A stretch of DNA of 10,902 bases from an uncultured Bacillota bacterium (lineage in GTDB: Bacteria > Bacillota > Dehalobacteriia > UBA7702). Every line of letters starts with the position of its first letter. The first letter of the stretch is position 1. This document shows, one piece after another, positions 1 to 7,125 of the stretch. The DNA is taken from the NCBI GenBank assembly GCA_902766525.1, contig CACXDX010000120.1:1-10902 (forward strand), in the 5' to 3' direction. A program made the translations under genes and the position numbers. Below the pieces are notes generated by a model that did no database searches, was not told the DNA's origin, and worked only from the letters and a program-made list of their open reading frames with translations.

Positions 1-711
1 ACGACGGTGGGGGTCCCCCGATATCTGCCGACTTATGCCGGTTTTTTGCTGGAAAAGGAAATCTATGCCCTCAGTAAAGTGCTGGAAGATCCCGATCGTC
101 CTCTCGTTGCCATCATCGGCGGCGCAAAGGTTTCCGATAAGATTAAGATCCTTGAAAAGCTGCTTCCCATCGTTGACCGTTTGCTGATCGGCGGCGGTAT
201 GGCCAATACTTTCTTTGCCGCCAAGGGGTATGATATGCAGAAGTCCCTTGTCGAACAGGATCGTATCGCTGATGCCAAAGCGATCCTCGAAGGAGAATAT
301 GCCGACAAACTGCTCTTGCCCGTAGACGGCATTGCCGCCGCGGCCTTTGACAACGAAGCCGATAAGGTTTTGTGCGACGTTGATAAGATTCCCGCCGATT
401 ATCAGCTTCTTGATATCGGCGAGGCGACGGTCGCCGCTTTCAAACAGGGCTTGAGTGATGCGAAAACGATCCTTTGGAACGGCCCGATGGGCGTTTTTGA
501 AATGAGCAATTTTGCCGGCGGCACCAAAGCGGTTGCCGAAGCCGTCGGTCAATCCGACGCTTACAGCGTGATCGGCGGCGGGGATTCCGCCGCAGCCATT
601 AAAAGCGTGCATATGGAAACCGGCATCAGCCACATCTCCACCGGCGGCGGCGCTTCCCTGAAATTCCTGGAAGGGAAAGAACTGCCGGGCATCGCGGCCT
701 GTAAAGAATAA
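1..711 (+). CDS. pgk: Phosphoglycerate kinase, C-terminal part (5' end outside window)
   Basis: This is the last 236 residues of phosphoglycerate kinase, which transfers phosphate from 1,3-bisphosphoglycerate to ADP in cytosolic glycolysis. The reading frame is open from base 1, and the family is usually about 390-400 residues, so roughly the N-terminal 40% (the 3-phosphoglycerate-binding domain) lies to the left. Family signatures seen are GGAKVSDK near base 118, LLIGGGMA near 181, WNGPMGVFE at 475-501, the nucleotide-binding GGGDSAAA near 574-597, and the C-terminal STGGGASLKFLEGKELPG. The GTG at base 7 is in frame but is an internal valine, not a start. The stop is followed at once by the tpiA Shine-Dalgarno, which supports an operon. 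A gap (GAPDH) gene upstream would be typical but cannot be seen. Confidence 0.97.
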   Translation, partial: TTVGVPRYLPTYAGFLLEKEIYALSKVLEDPDRPLVAIIGGAKVSDKIKILEKLLPIVDRLLIGGGMANTFFAAKGYDMQKSLVEQDRIADAKAILEGEYADKLLLPVDGIAAAAFDNEADKVLCDVDKIPADYQLLDIGEATVAAFKQGLSDAKTILWNGPMGVFEMSNFAGGTKAVAEAVGQSDAYSVIGGGDSAAAIKSVHMETGISHISTGGGASLKFLEGKELPGIAACKE

Positions 712-727
712 AAGGAGTGTTGAGCTC

Positions 728-1462
728 ATGAAGATTATTGCCGGAAACTGGAAAATGAACGGTACCCCGGAAGAAAATATCGCTCGTTTGCGGGGCATTA
801 AAGAAGCGGTCAAACCGACGCAGAATAAAATCATTGTCTTTCCGCCCTTCCTTTCGGTTCCCGATGCGGTTTCGGTGTTGGCGGACAGCGATATCGCCAT
901 CGGCGCTCAAAACTGTTATCCTCGTCCCGACGGTGCTTTTACCGGTGAGGTTTCCGTGACCATGCTCAAAGGGGTCGGCTGTGCTTATTGTCTCGTCGGT
1001 CATTCGGAACGGCGGCAGTATTTTGCCGAGAGTGACGATTTTCTTCGGGAAAAAGTCATCGCCGTGGCGGAAGCGGGCATGATCCCCGTTTTTTGTGTCG
1101 GTGAATCGGAAGAACAGCGGGAAAACGGCAGTTACCGCAGGGTTCTTGCCGGGCAGATCAAAAATGTTCTCAGCGGCTTGAAGCTGGAGAAGGAAGAAAT
1201 CTATATCGCCTACGAACCGGTTTGGGCGATCGGTACGGGAAAAACGGCGACGCCGGAAGACGCCGATGAGACCATGGGCATGATCCGTGAGATTTTACGT
1301 GACATCGGTCAGCCCGATGACCTTTATCTGCTTTACGGCGGTTCCGCCAAGCCCGCCAATGCCGAAGCGCTGCTGAGCAGAAAAAATATTGACGGTTTGC
1401 TGATCGGCGGCGCGTCTCTGAAACCGGATGATTTCGCGGCCATGGCCGCGGTACAGCTTTGA
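728..1462 (+). CDS. tpiA: Triosephosphate isomerase
   Basis: This 244-residue cytosolic TIM-barrel enzyme interconverts dihydroxyacetone phosphate and glyceraldehyde 3-phosphate. The active site is complete: N7 and K9 in GNWKMN, the electrophile H92 in VGHSERRQYF, the catalytic base E163 in AYEPVWAIGTGKTA with the mobile loop 6, and the phosphate-binding YGGS (203-206) and IGGASL (226-231). The length is normal for a bacterial enzyme. The ATG is preceded by AAAGGAG at 711-717, which overlaps the pgk stop, so only 16 bases separate the genes and they should be co-transcribed. No promoter or terminator is seen between them. Confidence 0.98.
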   Translation: MKIIAGNWKMNGTPEENIARLRGIKEAVKPTQNKIIVFPPFLSVPDAVSVLADSDIAIGAQNCYPRPDGAFTGEVSVTMLKGVGCAYCLVGHSERRQYFAESDDFLREKVIAVAEAGMIPVFCVGESEEQRENGSYRRVLAGQIKNVLSGLKLEKEEIYIAYEPVWAIGTGKTATPEDADETMGMIREILRDIGQPDDLYLLYGGSAKPANAEALLSRKNIDGLLIGGASLKPDDFAAMAAVQL

Positions 1463-1488
1463 TACTTGCGTAAAAAGAGGGAAAAAGA

Positions 1489-3012
1489 ATGGCAAAAAAA
1501 CCGACGATGCTGTTGATTCTCGACGGTTTCGGTCACAGTGACGAAATCGAGGGAAACGGCGTCGCGAAAGCAAAAAAACCCGTGTTTGACCGTCTGTGGC
1601 AAAAATATCCCCACGGCTTTCTCGACGCATCCGGATCGGAGGTCGGTCTCCCCGCGGGGCAGATCGGCAATTCCGAAGTCGGTCATATGAATATGGGCGC
1701 CGGACGCGTCGTTTATCAGGATCTTACCCGGATCACAAAATATATTGAAGATCAACGCTTCTTCGAAAACGGGCCGCTGAACGAAGCGATGGCTGAAGCT
1801 TTGAAAAACGGTTCCACCGTTCATCTGATGGGCCTGCTCTCCGACGGAGGCGTTCACAGTCATATCGATCATGTCGCGGCGCTGCTGAAACTGGCGTCGC
1901 AAAAAGGCGTCGGGAATGTTGCGCTTCACGCCTTCCTTGACGGTCGGGATGTGCTCCCCACCTCGGCGCTGACTTTTCTCGATCGGATTGATGCCGAGAT
2001 GAAGGCAGTCGGGGTCGGCCGCATCGCTTCGGTGATGGGGCGTTATTATGCGATGGACCGCGATAAACGCTGGGAACGGCTTCGCCTTGCCTATGATGCT
2101 TTGACCTTGGGAGAAGGCGCGCTTGTTGAAAGTTATGCCGAAGGCATGCAAAAATCCTATGATGAGGGGATCACCGATGAATTTGTGCGTCCTTTCATTG
2201 TTAAAGAGCCTTCCTTGGTGAAGGATGGAGATGTTGTCATCTTTTTCAATTTCCGCACCGACCGGGCCAGAGAAATGCTTTGGGCCTTTAAGGATCCGGA
2301 CTTTGAGGGGTTTCCCCGTAAATCGTTGCCGAAGACGCATTATGTTTGCTTCACTCAATGTGATGCCGCCTATGATGTGCCGGTAGCTTTTCCCAAAGAA
2401 GCCATCGTCAATAATCTCGGGACTCATCTTGCCGCCCTCGGGAAAAAGCAGCTGCGTATCGCGGAAACAGAGAAATATGCTCATGTTACCTTCTTTTTCA
2501 ACAGTCAGGTTGAACCGCCCTATGAAGGGGAAGACCGTATTTTGATACCCTCCCCCAAGGTTCCTTCCTACGATGAAACCCCGGCGATGAGCGCGGAAGG
2601 TGTTACCGAGGCGGTTCTTGCAGAGATCGCCAAAGGCAAACATGATGTTATTATTCTCAATTTTGCCAATCCCGATATGGTGGGACATACCGGCAACGAA
2701 GCGGCGGTTATAGAGGCCATCGAATTTGTTGACGGTTGTGTCGGCAGAATTGTCGACGCTGTTTTAGCCGCCGGCGGTGAGATCTTTCTCACGGCGGATC
2801 ACGGTAATGCCGAAAGGATGCTGGATGAAAAAGGCGGTCCTTATACGGCTCATACCAACAATCCCGTTCCCTATATCATCATCAGCTCCCGAAACTTTGT
2901 GAAAGGTGACGGCCATGCGCTTTGCGATATCGCGCCCACCCTGCTTAAGATGATGGATCTGCCTGTTCCGAACGAGATGACGGGCACGCCGATTGTTTGC
3001 GTCGACGCATAA
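1489..3012 (+). CDS. gpmI: 2,3-bisphosphoglycerate-independent phosphoglycerate mutase
   Basis: This Mn2+-dependent, alkaline-phosphatase-superfamily mutase converts 3-phosphoglycerate to 2-phosphoglycerate. The 507-residue length is standard. The phosphatase domain is split as usual: D12 in LILDGFG and the phosphoserine nucleophile S62 in GQIGNSEVGHMN lie in the N-terminal part, and the other metal ligands lie in NPDMVGH (D396, H400), TADHGN (D437, H438) and AHTNNPVP (H455). The inserted phosphotransferase domain contributes GGVHSH (H123), DGRD (151-154), AMDRDKRW (188-195) and FRTDRAR. The start ATG follows AGAGGG at 1476-1481, 26 bases after the tpiA stop. It is in the same operon as pgk and tpiA. 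No residue expected to be essential is missing. Confidence 0.98.
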   Translation: MAKKPTMLLILDGFGHSDEIEGNGVAKAKKPVFDRLWQKYPHGFLDASGSEVGLPAGQIGNSEVGHMNMGAGRVVYQDLTRITKYIEDQRFFENGPLNEAMAEALKNGSTVHLMGLLSDGGVHSHIDHVAALLKLASQKGVGNVALHAFLDGRDVLPTSALTFLDRIDAEMKAVGVGRIASVMGRYYAMDRDKRWERLRLAYDALTLGEGALVESYAEGMQKSYDEGITDEFVRPFIVKEPSLVKDGDVVIFFNFRTDRAREMLWAFKDPDFEGFPRKSLPKTHYVCFTQCDAAYDVPVAFPKEAIVNNLGTHLAALGKKQLRIAETEKYAHVTFFFNSQVEPPYEGEDRILIPSPKVPSYDETPAMSAEGVTEAVLAEIAKGKHDVIILNFANPDMVGHTGNEAAVIEAIEFVDGCVGRIVDAVLAAGGEIFLTADHGNAERMLDEKGGPYTAHTNNPVPYIIISSRNFVKGDGHALCDIAPTLLKMMDLPVPNEMTGTPIVCVDA

Positions 3013-3049
3013 CATCGTTTTACTTTGCGGTTAAATAACGTAATACGGT

Positions 3050-3078
3050 TTGGTAAATATTTTAATATTTAATATATA
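3050..3078 (+). promoter_or_regulatory. Possible eno promoter in an AT-rich 81-bp gap
   Basis: The gap between gpmI and eno (3013-3093) is far more AT-rich than the genes around it and has no terminator-like hairpin. The best promoter match is TTGGTA at 3050-3055, a 17-bp spacer and TATATA at 3073-3078. The predicted transcription start (about 3085) would fall inside the eno Shine-Dalgarno GAGGTG at 3083-3088, which weakens the case. Read-through from the upstream operon may be enough. This is a weak call. Confidence 0.25.
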
Positions 3079-3093
3079 TGATGAGGTGTTACT

Positions 3094-4377
3094 ATGTCTT
3101 TGATCTATGATGTCAATGCAAGAGAAGTTTTGGATTCCCGCGGGAATCCCACTGTTGAAGTGGAAGTTTTTTTGGAAGACGGAACGATGGGACGTGTTAT
3201 TATCCCTTCCGGTGCTTCTACCGGTGTTCATGAAGCCGTGGAGCTGAGAGATGGAGATAAAGACCGCTATCTCGGGAAAGGGACACAGCAAGCCGTTGAT
3301 AATGTGCTCAATGTCATCGCTCCCGAAGTTATCGGCATGAGTGTTTTCGATCAGGTTGCTCTGGATAAAACTTTGATCGAGCTTGACGGTACGGCCAATA
3401 AAGGTAAGCTCGGCGCCAATGCCATTCTCGGCGTATCCCTGGCTGCCGCAAAAGCCGCCGCCGCTTATCTCGATATGCCTCTGTATCAGTACATCGGCGG
3501 CGTCAATGCCAAAGTGCTGCCGGTACCGATGATGAACATTTTAAACGGCGGCAAACATGCCGATAACAACGTGGATATTCAGGAATTTATGATCATGCCC
3601 GTCGGTGCCGAAAGCTTCCGCGAAGCATTGCGCATGGGAACGGAAATCTATCATAACCTGAAAAAAGTATTGAAGGCCAGAGGCGCTCTTTCCGGTGTCG
3701 GCGATGAAGGCGGCTTTGCGCCCAATCTCGAAACCAATGAAGATGCGCTTGCGGTTATCGTTGAAGCCATCGAAAAGGCCGGCTATAAGCCGGGGGAAGA
3801 TATCCGCCTTGCGCTCGATGTGGCTTCTTCGGAAATTTACAAAGACGGCAAGTATCATCTCGCCAGTGAAAACGAAGCCAAGACTTCCGCGGAAATGGTG
3901 GATTATTATGCTTATCTCTGTGATAAATATCCCATTATTTCCATTGAAGACGGTCTTGCCGAAGATGACTGGGAAGGCTGGAAGCTGATGACCGATAAAC
4001 TCGGCGATCGTCTCCAGATCGTCGGCGACGACCTCTTTGTTACCAATACGGCCCGTCTCAAACAGGGGATCGATTCCGATACCGCCAACGCGATCCTGAT
4101 CAAAGTCAATCAAATCGGAACGCTTACGGAAACGCTCGATGCCATTGAAATGGCGAAGAGAGCCGGGTATACCGCCGTTGTTTCCCACCGCAGCGGCGAA
4201 AGTGAAGACGCGACCATTGCCGATCTGGCGGTAGCCGTCAACGCCGGTCAGATCAAAACCGGTGCTCCCTGCCGTACGGATCGAATCGCCAAATATAATC
4301 AGCTTCTCCGTATCGAAGAAGAATTGGAGGAAGCCGCCGAATATAACGGTTTGGATGTCTTCTATAATATTAAGTAA
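3094..4377 (+). CDS. eno: Enolase (phosphopyruvate hydratase)
   Basis: Enolase dehydrates 2-phosphoglycerate to phosphoenolpyruvate. It is cytosolic, with two Mg2+ in the active site. The 427 residues match the usual bacterial length. The N-terminal DSRGNPTVEV and the flexible loop SGASTG (39-44) are present. H155 lies in NGGKHADNN, the catalytic acid/base pair is E205 (GVGDEGGFAPN) and K337, the Mg2+ ligands are D242, E285 and D312, and SHRSGE (364-369) and K388 complete the substrate site. The ATG follows GAGGTG at 3083-3088 with a 5-base gap. It follows pgk-tpiA-gpmI, the common Bacillota order, and is probably the last gene of the glycolytic unit, because a hairpin and then a new promoter lie downstream. 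Confidence 0.98.
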   Translation: MSLIYDVNAREVLDSRGNPTVEVEVFLEDGTMGRVIIPSGASTGVHEAVELRDGDKDRYLGKGTQQAVDNVLNVIAPEVIGMSVFDQVALDKTLIELDGTANKGKLGANAILGVSLAAAKAAAAYLDMPLYQYIGGVNAKVLPVPMMNILNGGKHADNNVDIQEFMIMPVGAESFREALRMGTEIYHNLKKVLKARGALSGVGDEGGFAPNLETNEDALAVIVEAIEKAGYKPGEDIRLALDVASSEIYKDGKYHLASENEAKTSAEMVDYYAYLCDKYPIISIEDGLAEDDWEGWKLMTDKLGDRLQIVGDDLFVTNTARLKQGIDSDTANAILIKVNQIGTLTETLDAIEMAKRAGYTAVVSHRSGESEDATIADLAVAVNAGQIKTGAPCRTDRIAKYNQLLRIEEELEEAAEYNGLDVFYNIK

Positions 4378-4408
4378 AAGGCGAAAGCAACGAAAAAACA
4401 GTAGAAAA

Positions 4409-4465
4409 ACCGGGGCATACCTAAAAAGGTTCCCCGGTCTCTCTGTCTGATGCCTGTCTTTTTTT
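4409..4465 (+). terminator. Probable terminator after eno (imperfect)
   Basis: A GC-rich inverted repeat pairs ACCGGGG (4409-4415) with CCCCGGT (4432-4438), and an inner ACC/GGT pairing caps an A-rich loop. The next bases are pyrimidine-rich, but the clear run of seven T is at 4459-4465, about 20 bases past the stem, so this is not a canonical intrinsic terminator. Its place between the eno stop and a separate promoter supports a terminating role. Confidence 0.55.
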
Positions 4466-4505
4466 CATCTTTGTTGATTATTTTGCAATTATCTGAAGAT
4501 TTTGG

Positions 4506-4534
4506 TTGTATTTGCCGGGGGGCTATGGTAAAAT
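4506..4534 (+). promoter_or_regulatory. Sigma-70/SigA-type promoter for secG-hppA
   Basis: A -35 element TTGTAT (4506-4511) is separated by exactly 17 bp from a -10 element TAAAAT (4529-4534). An extended -10 TGG lies just upstream of the hexamer (4526-4528). The expected transcription start is near 4541, giving a short leader before the secG Shine-Dalgarno at 4553-4558. Confidence 0.65.
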
Positions 4535-4535
4535 A

Positions 4536-4545
4536 GTAGCGCTAC
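4536..4545. promoter_or_regulatory. Perfect 10-bp palindrome at the predicted secG transcription start
   Basis: GTAGCGCTAC is a perfect dyad centred at 4540/4541, on the predicted +1 of the secG promoter. Such a position suits a repressor operator or a short 5' structure, but the arms are only 5 bp, so chance is a fair alternative. Confidence 0.25.
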
Positions 4546-4564
4546 ATATTTTGGGAGGTATATT

Positions 4565-4789
4565 ATGTATATTTTCTTAACGATTTTAGACGTTCTGGTC
4601 TGCCTTGGTCTGATTGCGGTTATTTTGATGCAGTCCAGTAAAAGTACCGGTGTTTCCGGTGTCATCGGCGGTGCTTCCGAACAATTTTTCGGAAAGAAGA
4701 AAGGCATGGATGAATTGTTGTCCAGGATATCTTCGGTGCTGGCCGCTGTTTTCTTTGTCCTTACCCTGCTTATTGCGATCATTTATTAA
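4565..4789 (+). CDS. secG: Preprotein translocase subunit SecG
   Basis: SecG is the small accessory subunit of the SecYEG channel in the cytoplasmic membrane and assists SecA-driven export. The 74-residue product has the family layout: a first membrane helix at about residues 2-22 ending in LMQSSKS, a glycine/serine-rich loop (GVSGVIGGASEQFFGKKKG, about 29-47), and a second helix at about 54-74. The LMQ, G..GG and FFGKKKG elements are typical of SecG. The ATG has a strong GGGAGG six bases upstream. The position just after eno matches many Bacillota genomes, where rnr and smpB often follow. Here hppA follows instead. Confidence 0.95.
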   Translation: MYIFLTILDVLVCLGLIAVILMQSSKSTGVSGVIGGASEQFFGKKKGMDELLSRISSVLAAVFFVLTLLIAIIY

Positions 4790-4832
4790 AGTTTAAATAT
4801 ATATTTTTTATCTTTTAGGAGGGGTTGAAACA

Positions 4833-6908
4833 ATGTTTTTCACCATCAATGTTGTGACCTGTATTGCTTTGGCGGCAGGTGTTCTTGCTCTGCTCTTTGC
4901 GGCGTATCATGCCCATCGTGTCAGCTCGGAAACACCCGGCACCGAAAAAATGCAGGAAATCAGCGGTGCGATCCACGAAGGTGCTATGGCCTTCCTCGCC
5001 AGCGAGTATAAGATCATCGCTTTGGTTGTACTTGCTCTCGTGCTGATTCTCGTCGGCTGCGGTATTGCTACCGGTAACGGAGAAGAAACGCTCAGTCCTT
5101 TAACGGCGATTCCTTATCTGATCGGTGCGATTTGCTCCGTTCTGGCCGGTAATATCGGTATGCGCATTGCCACCAAGGCCAATGTCAGAACGGCCAATGC
5201 GGCTCAACGCGGCAGCAACGCCGCTCTCGGTATCGCCTTCTCCGGCGGCGCCGTCATGGGTCTTTGTGTCGTTGGTCTCGGTCTCGTCGGTCTCGGTATT
5301 ACCTTCCTGATCTTTTATGTTCTTGTTCCCGATATGAGTGAAGTGACCAGAGCTTCCGTCATCAACGGTTTTGCTCTCGGTGCTTCTTCCATCGCGCTCT
5401 TCGGTCGTGTCGGCGGCGGTATCTATACCAAAGCTGCTGACGTCGGTGCCGACCTCGTCGGTAAAGTCGAAGCCGGTATCCCCGAAGACGACCCCCGCAA
5501 TCCCGCCACCATCGCCGACAACGTCGGTGATAACGTCGGTGACGTTGCCGGTATGGGTTCCGACCTTTACGAATCTTATTGCGGTTCCATTATCGCCGCC
5601 ATCGCTCTCGGCGCTACGTTCTTTGCCGGAACGGTCAGCGGCATCATCGTTCCGATTCTCATCGCCTGCTGCGGTGTTGTCGCTTCGATCATCGGTACTT
5701 TCTTCGTTCGCACCAGTGAAGGTGCCAACGCTCAGAAAGCGCTGGACTTCGGTACTGCCGTTGCCATGATCCTGGCTCTGATCGGTGCGTTCTTTGTTTG
5801 TCAGCTTCTTCCCGAACCCAGCAATGGCATGTCCTTCCCCGTGGCTTATAAATACGGTGCCTTCATCGCCGTGGCCGCCGGTCTTGCCGCCGGTTTCATT
5901 ATCGGGAAGCTGACGGAATATTATACTTCCTTTGATTTCAGCCCCGTTAAGAAAATCGCGGAATCCTGCGAAACCGGTACGGCGACCAACATCATCAGCG
6001 GTATCGCCACAGGTATGATCTCCACGGCGCTGCCCATTATCGTGATCGTGATCGCGATCCTCATTGCTTATTCCTTCGCTAATCTTTACGGTATTGCTCT
6101 GGCTGCCGTCGGGATGCTGGCCACCACCGGTATCATTGTTGCCGTTGATGCTTACGGCCCCATCGCCGACAATGCCGGCGGTATTGCCGAAATGAGTGAA
6201 CTCGATCCTCAGGTCAGAGAAATCACCGATGCTCTGGATGCTGTCGGCAACACCACTGCCGCCATCGGTAAAGGTTTTGCCATCGGTTCCGCCGCGTTGA
6301 CGGCTCTGTCCCTCTTCTCCGCTTATACTCAGGCCGTGGGTCTGGAAACCATCAATGTTCTGGATCCCAAAGTTGTTGCCGGTCTCTTCCTCGGCGGCAT
6401 GCTTCCTTTCCTTTTCTCCGCTTTAACGATGCAGGCCGTCGGCCGTGCCGCCAGCCAGATGATCGAAGAAGTACGTCGTCAGTTCAGAGAAATCCCCGGG
6501 ATCCTCGAAGGCAAAGGCCGTCCCGATTACAGCCGCTGCGTTGCGATCTCCACCAAAGCCGCGCTGAAGGAAATGATCCTTCCCGGTCTTTTGGCCATCA
6601 TCGCGCCGCTGCTTATCGGTCTTCTTCCCTTCCTCGGTGCCGAAGCCCTCGGTGGTCTCCTGGCCGGCTCTCTCGTCTCCGGCTTCCTGCTGGCTGTCAT
6701 GATGGCCAATGCCGGCGGTGCCTGGGATAACGCCAAGAAATATATTGAACAGGGTCATATGGGCGGTAAAGGTTCCGACGCTCATGCCGCCGCCGTCAAC
6801 GGCGACACCGTCGGCGACCCCTTCAAAGATACTTCCGGCCCGTCCCTGAACATCCTCATGAAATTGATGACCATCGTTGCTCTCGTTTTCGCGCCGATGT
6901 TCATGTAA
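4833..6908 (+). CDS. hppA: Membrane-bound ion-pumping pyrophosphatase (K+-dependent type)
   Basis: This 691-residue integral membrane pyrophosphatase couples hydrolysis of cytoplasmic PPi to export of H+ or Na+. It has about 16 hydrophobic segments. Catalytic signatures are DVGADLVGKVE (203-213), DDPRNPA (219-225), DNVGDNVGD (229-237), the C-terminal NAGGAWDNAKK (626-636) and GDTVGDPFKDTSGPS (657-671). After GNTT (472-475) comes AAIG, with A476 and G479 where K+-independent enzymes carry Lys and Thr, so the enzyme should need K+. GSDLYES (242-248) places E247 at the site where the Na+-pumping Thermotoga maritima enzyme has its gate glutamate, whereas plant H+ pumps have it later in the helix. 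Na+ transport is therefore plausible but is inference. A strong AGGAGG (4817-4822) precedes the ATG. It lies 43 bases after secG, probably in one transcript. Confidence 0.97.
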   Translation: MFFTINVVTCIALAAGVLALLFAAYHAHRVSSETPGTEKMQEISGAIHEGAMAFLASEYKIIALVVLALVLILVGCGIATGNGEETLSPLTAIPYLIGAICSVLAGNIGMRIATKANVRTANAAQRGSNAALGIAFSGGAVMGLCVVGLGLVGLGITFLIFYVLVPDMSEVTRASVINGFALGASSIALFGRVGGGIYTKAADVGADLVGKVEAGIPEDDPRNPATIADNVGDNVGDVAGMGSDLYESYCGSIIAAIALGATFFAGTVSGIIVPILIACCGVVASIIGTFFVRTSEGANAQKALDFGTAVAMILALIGAFFVCQLLPEPSNGMSFPVAYKYGAFIAVAAGLAAGFIIGKLTEYYTSFDFSPVKKIAESCETGTATNIISGIATGMISTALPIIVIVIAILIAYSFANLYGIALAAVGMLATTGIIVAVDAYGPIADNAGGIAEMSELDPQVREITDALDAVGNTTAAIGKGFAIGSAALTALSLFSAYTQAVGLETINVLDPKVVAGLFLGGMLPFLFSALTMQAVGRAASQMIEEVRRQFREIPGILEGKGRPDYSRCVAISTKAALKEMILPGLLAIIAPLLIGLLPFLGAEALGGLLAGSLVSGFLLAVMMANAGGAWDNAKKYIEQGHMGGKGSDAHAAAVNGDTVGDPFKDTSGPSLNILMKLMTIVALVFAPMFM

Positions 6909-6920
6909 AAAATAATAAGA

Positions 6921-6955
6921 GCCCGTCCGCAAATTGAAATGCGGACGGGTTTTTT
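6921..6955 (+). terminator. Strong intrinsic terminator after hppA
   Basis: A perfect 9-bp stem, CCCGTCCGC (6922-6930) with GCGGACGGG (6941-6949), encloses a 10-base A-rich loop. It is followed directly by six T (6950-6955). It begins 13 bases after the hppA stop. Confidence 0.93.
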
Positions 6956-6989
6956 GTATATTGCTTGTTTATCCGATATGATTTCTTTT

Positions 6990-7018
6990 TTGTCATATAA
7001 TATAATATGTAATATAAT
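6990..7018 (+). promoter_or_regulatory. Upstream promoter P1 of the ATPase/oxidoreductase operon
   Basis: TTGTCA (6990-6995), a 17-bp spacer and TATAAT (7013-7018) make a near-consensus SigA-type promoter. The predicted start is near 7025, which gives a leader of nearly 100 bases before the ATPase ATG. Two more TATAAT hexamers lie in the spacer (6996-7001 and 7001-7006), but neither has a good -35 at proper distance. Confidence 0.6.
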
Positions 7019-7021
7019 ATG
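6998..7021. repeat. Perfect tandem duplication of a 12-bp AT-rich unit
   Basis: The unit TAATATAATATG occurs twice without a gap, at 6998-7009 and 7010-7021. The second copy supplies the -10 hexamer of promoter P1 (7013-7018). Slippage duplication is a simple origin. The effect is that a TATAAT now sits 17 bp from TTGTCA. Confidence 0.85.
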
Positions 7022-7062
7022 AAAAAGAACGGAAAGAGCAAAAAAATCCGATTGTTTTTTTA

Positions 7063-7091
7063 TTGCCGTTTATGTTTGCATGTGATATAAT
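7063..7091 (+). promoter_or_regulatory. Downstream promoter P2 of the ATPase/oxidoreductase operon (extended -10)
   Basis: TTGCCG (7063-7068), a 17-bp spacer and a consensus TATAAT (7086-7091), with an extended TGA just before it (7083-7085), form a second promoter. The predicted start is near 7098, leaving a very short leader that still contains the AGGGTGG Shine-Dalgarno (7101-7107). Confidence 0.65.
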
Positions 7092-7113
7092 TTCCAATAT
7101 AGGGTGGTATTAG

Positions 7114-7125
7114 TTGAAAAAATGA
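7114..7125 (+). promoter_or_regulatory. Possible three-codon leader ORF overlapping the ATPase start
   Basis: The Shine-Dalgarno AGGGTGG (7101-7107) is ideally spaced (6 bases) from a TTG at 7114, not from the ATPase ATG at 7122. The TTG reads TTG AAA AAA TGA, and its stop overlaps the ATPase start as ATGA (7122-7125). It could be a coupling mini-ORF, or the spacing could be accidental. A run of six A (7117-7122) lies within it; one extra A would fuse the TTG start in frame with the ATPase. Confidence 0.22.

Noticed and set aside
7..9. GTG as a start codon for phosphoglycerate kinase
   Set aside because: The frame is open to base 1 and homology shows the N-terminal domain is missing only because the window begins mid-gene.
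1333..2688. Long 451-residue open frame on the - strand opposite gpmI and the end of tpiA
   Set aside because: It is antisense to two genes with complete active sites, has no recognisable domain or ribosome-binding site, and is explained by codon bias of the + strand genes.
3541..4188. 215-residue open frame on the - strand opposite eno
   Set aside because: It is a shadow of enolase codons, with no motif and no start signal.
5371..5769. 132-residue + strand frame within hppA, rich in Ser/Pro/Val
   Set aside because: It is an out-of-frame reading of hppA. The low-complexity composition mirrors the GTC/TCG-rich codons of that gene.
6423..6932. 169-residue - strand frame over the 3' end of hppA
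   Set aside because: It starts inside the hppA terminator on the opposite strand and has no recognisable features.
7040..7060. A-run and T-run around 7040-7060 as a terminator between P1 and P2
   Set aside because: Pairing would be almost only A-U with no GC stem, so it should not terminate efficiently.
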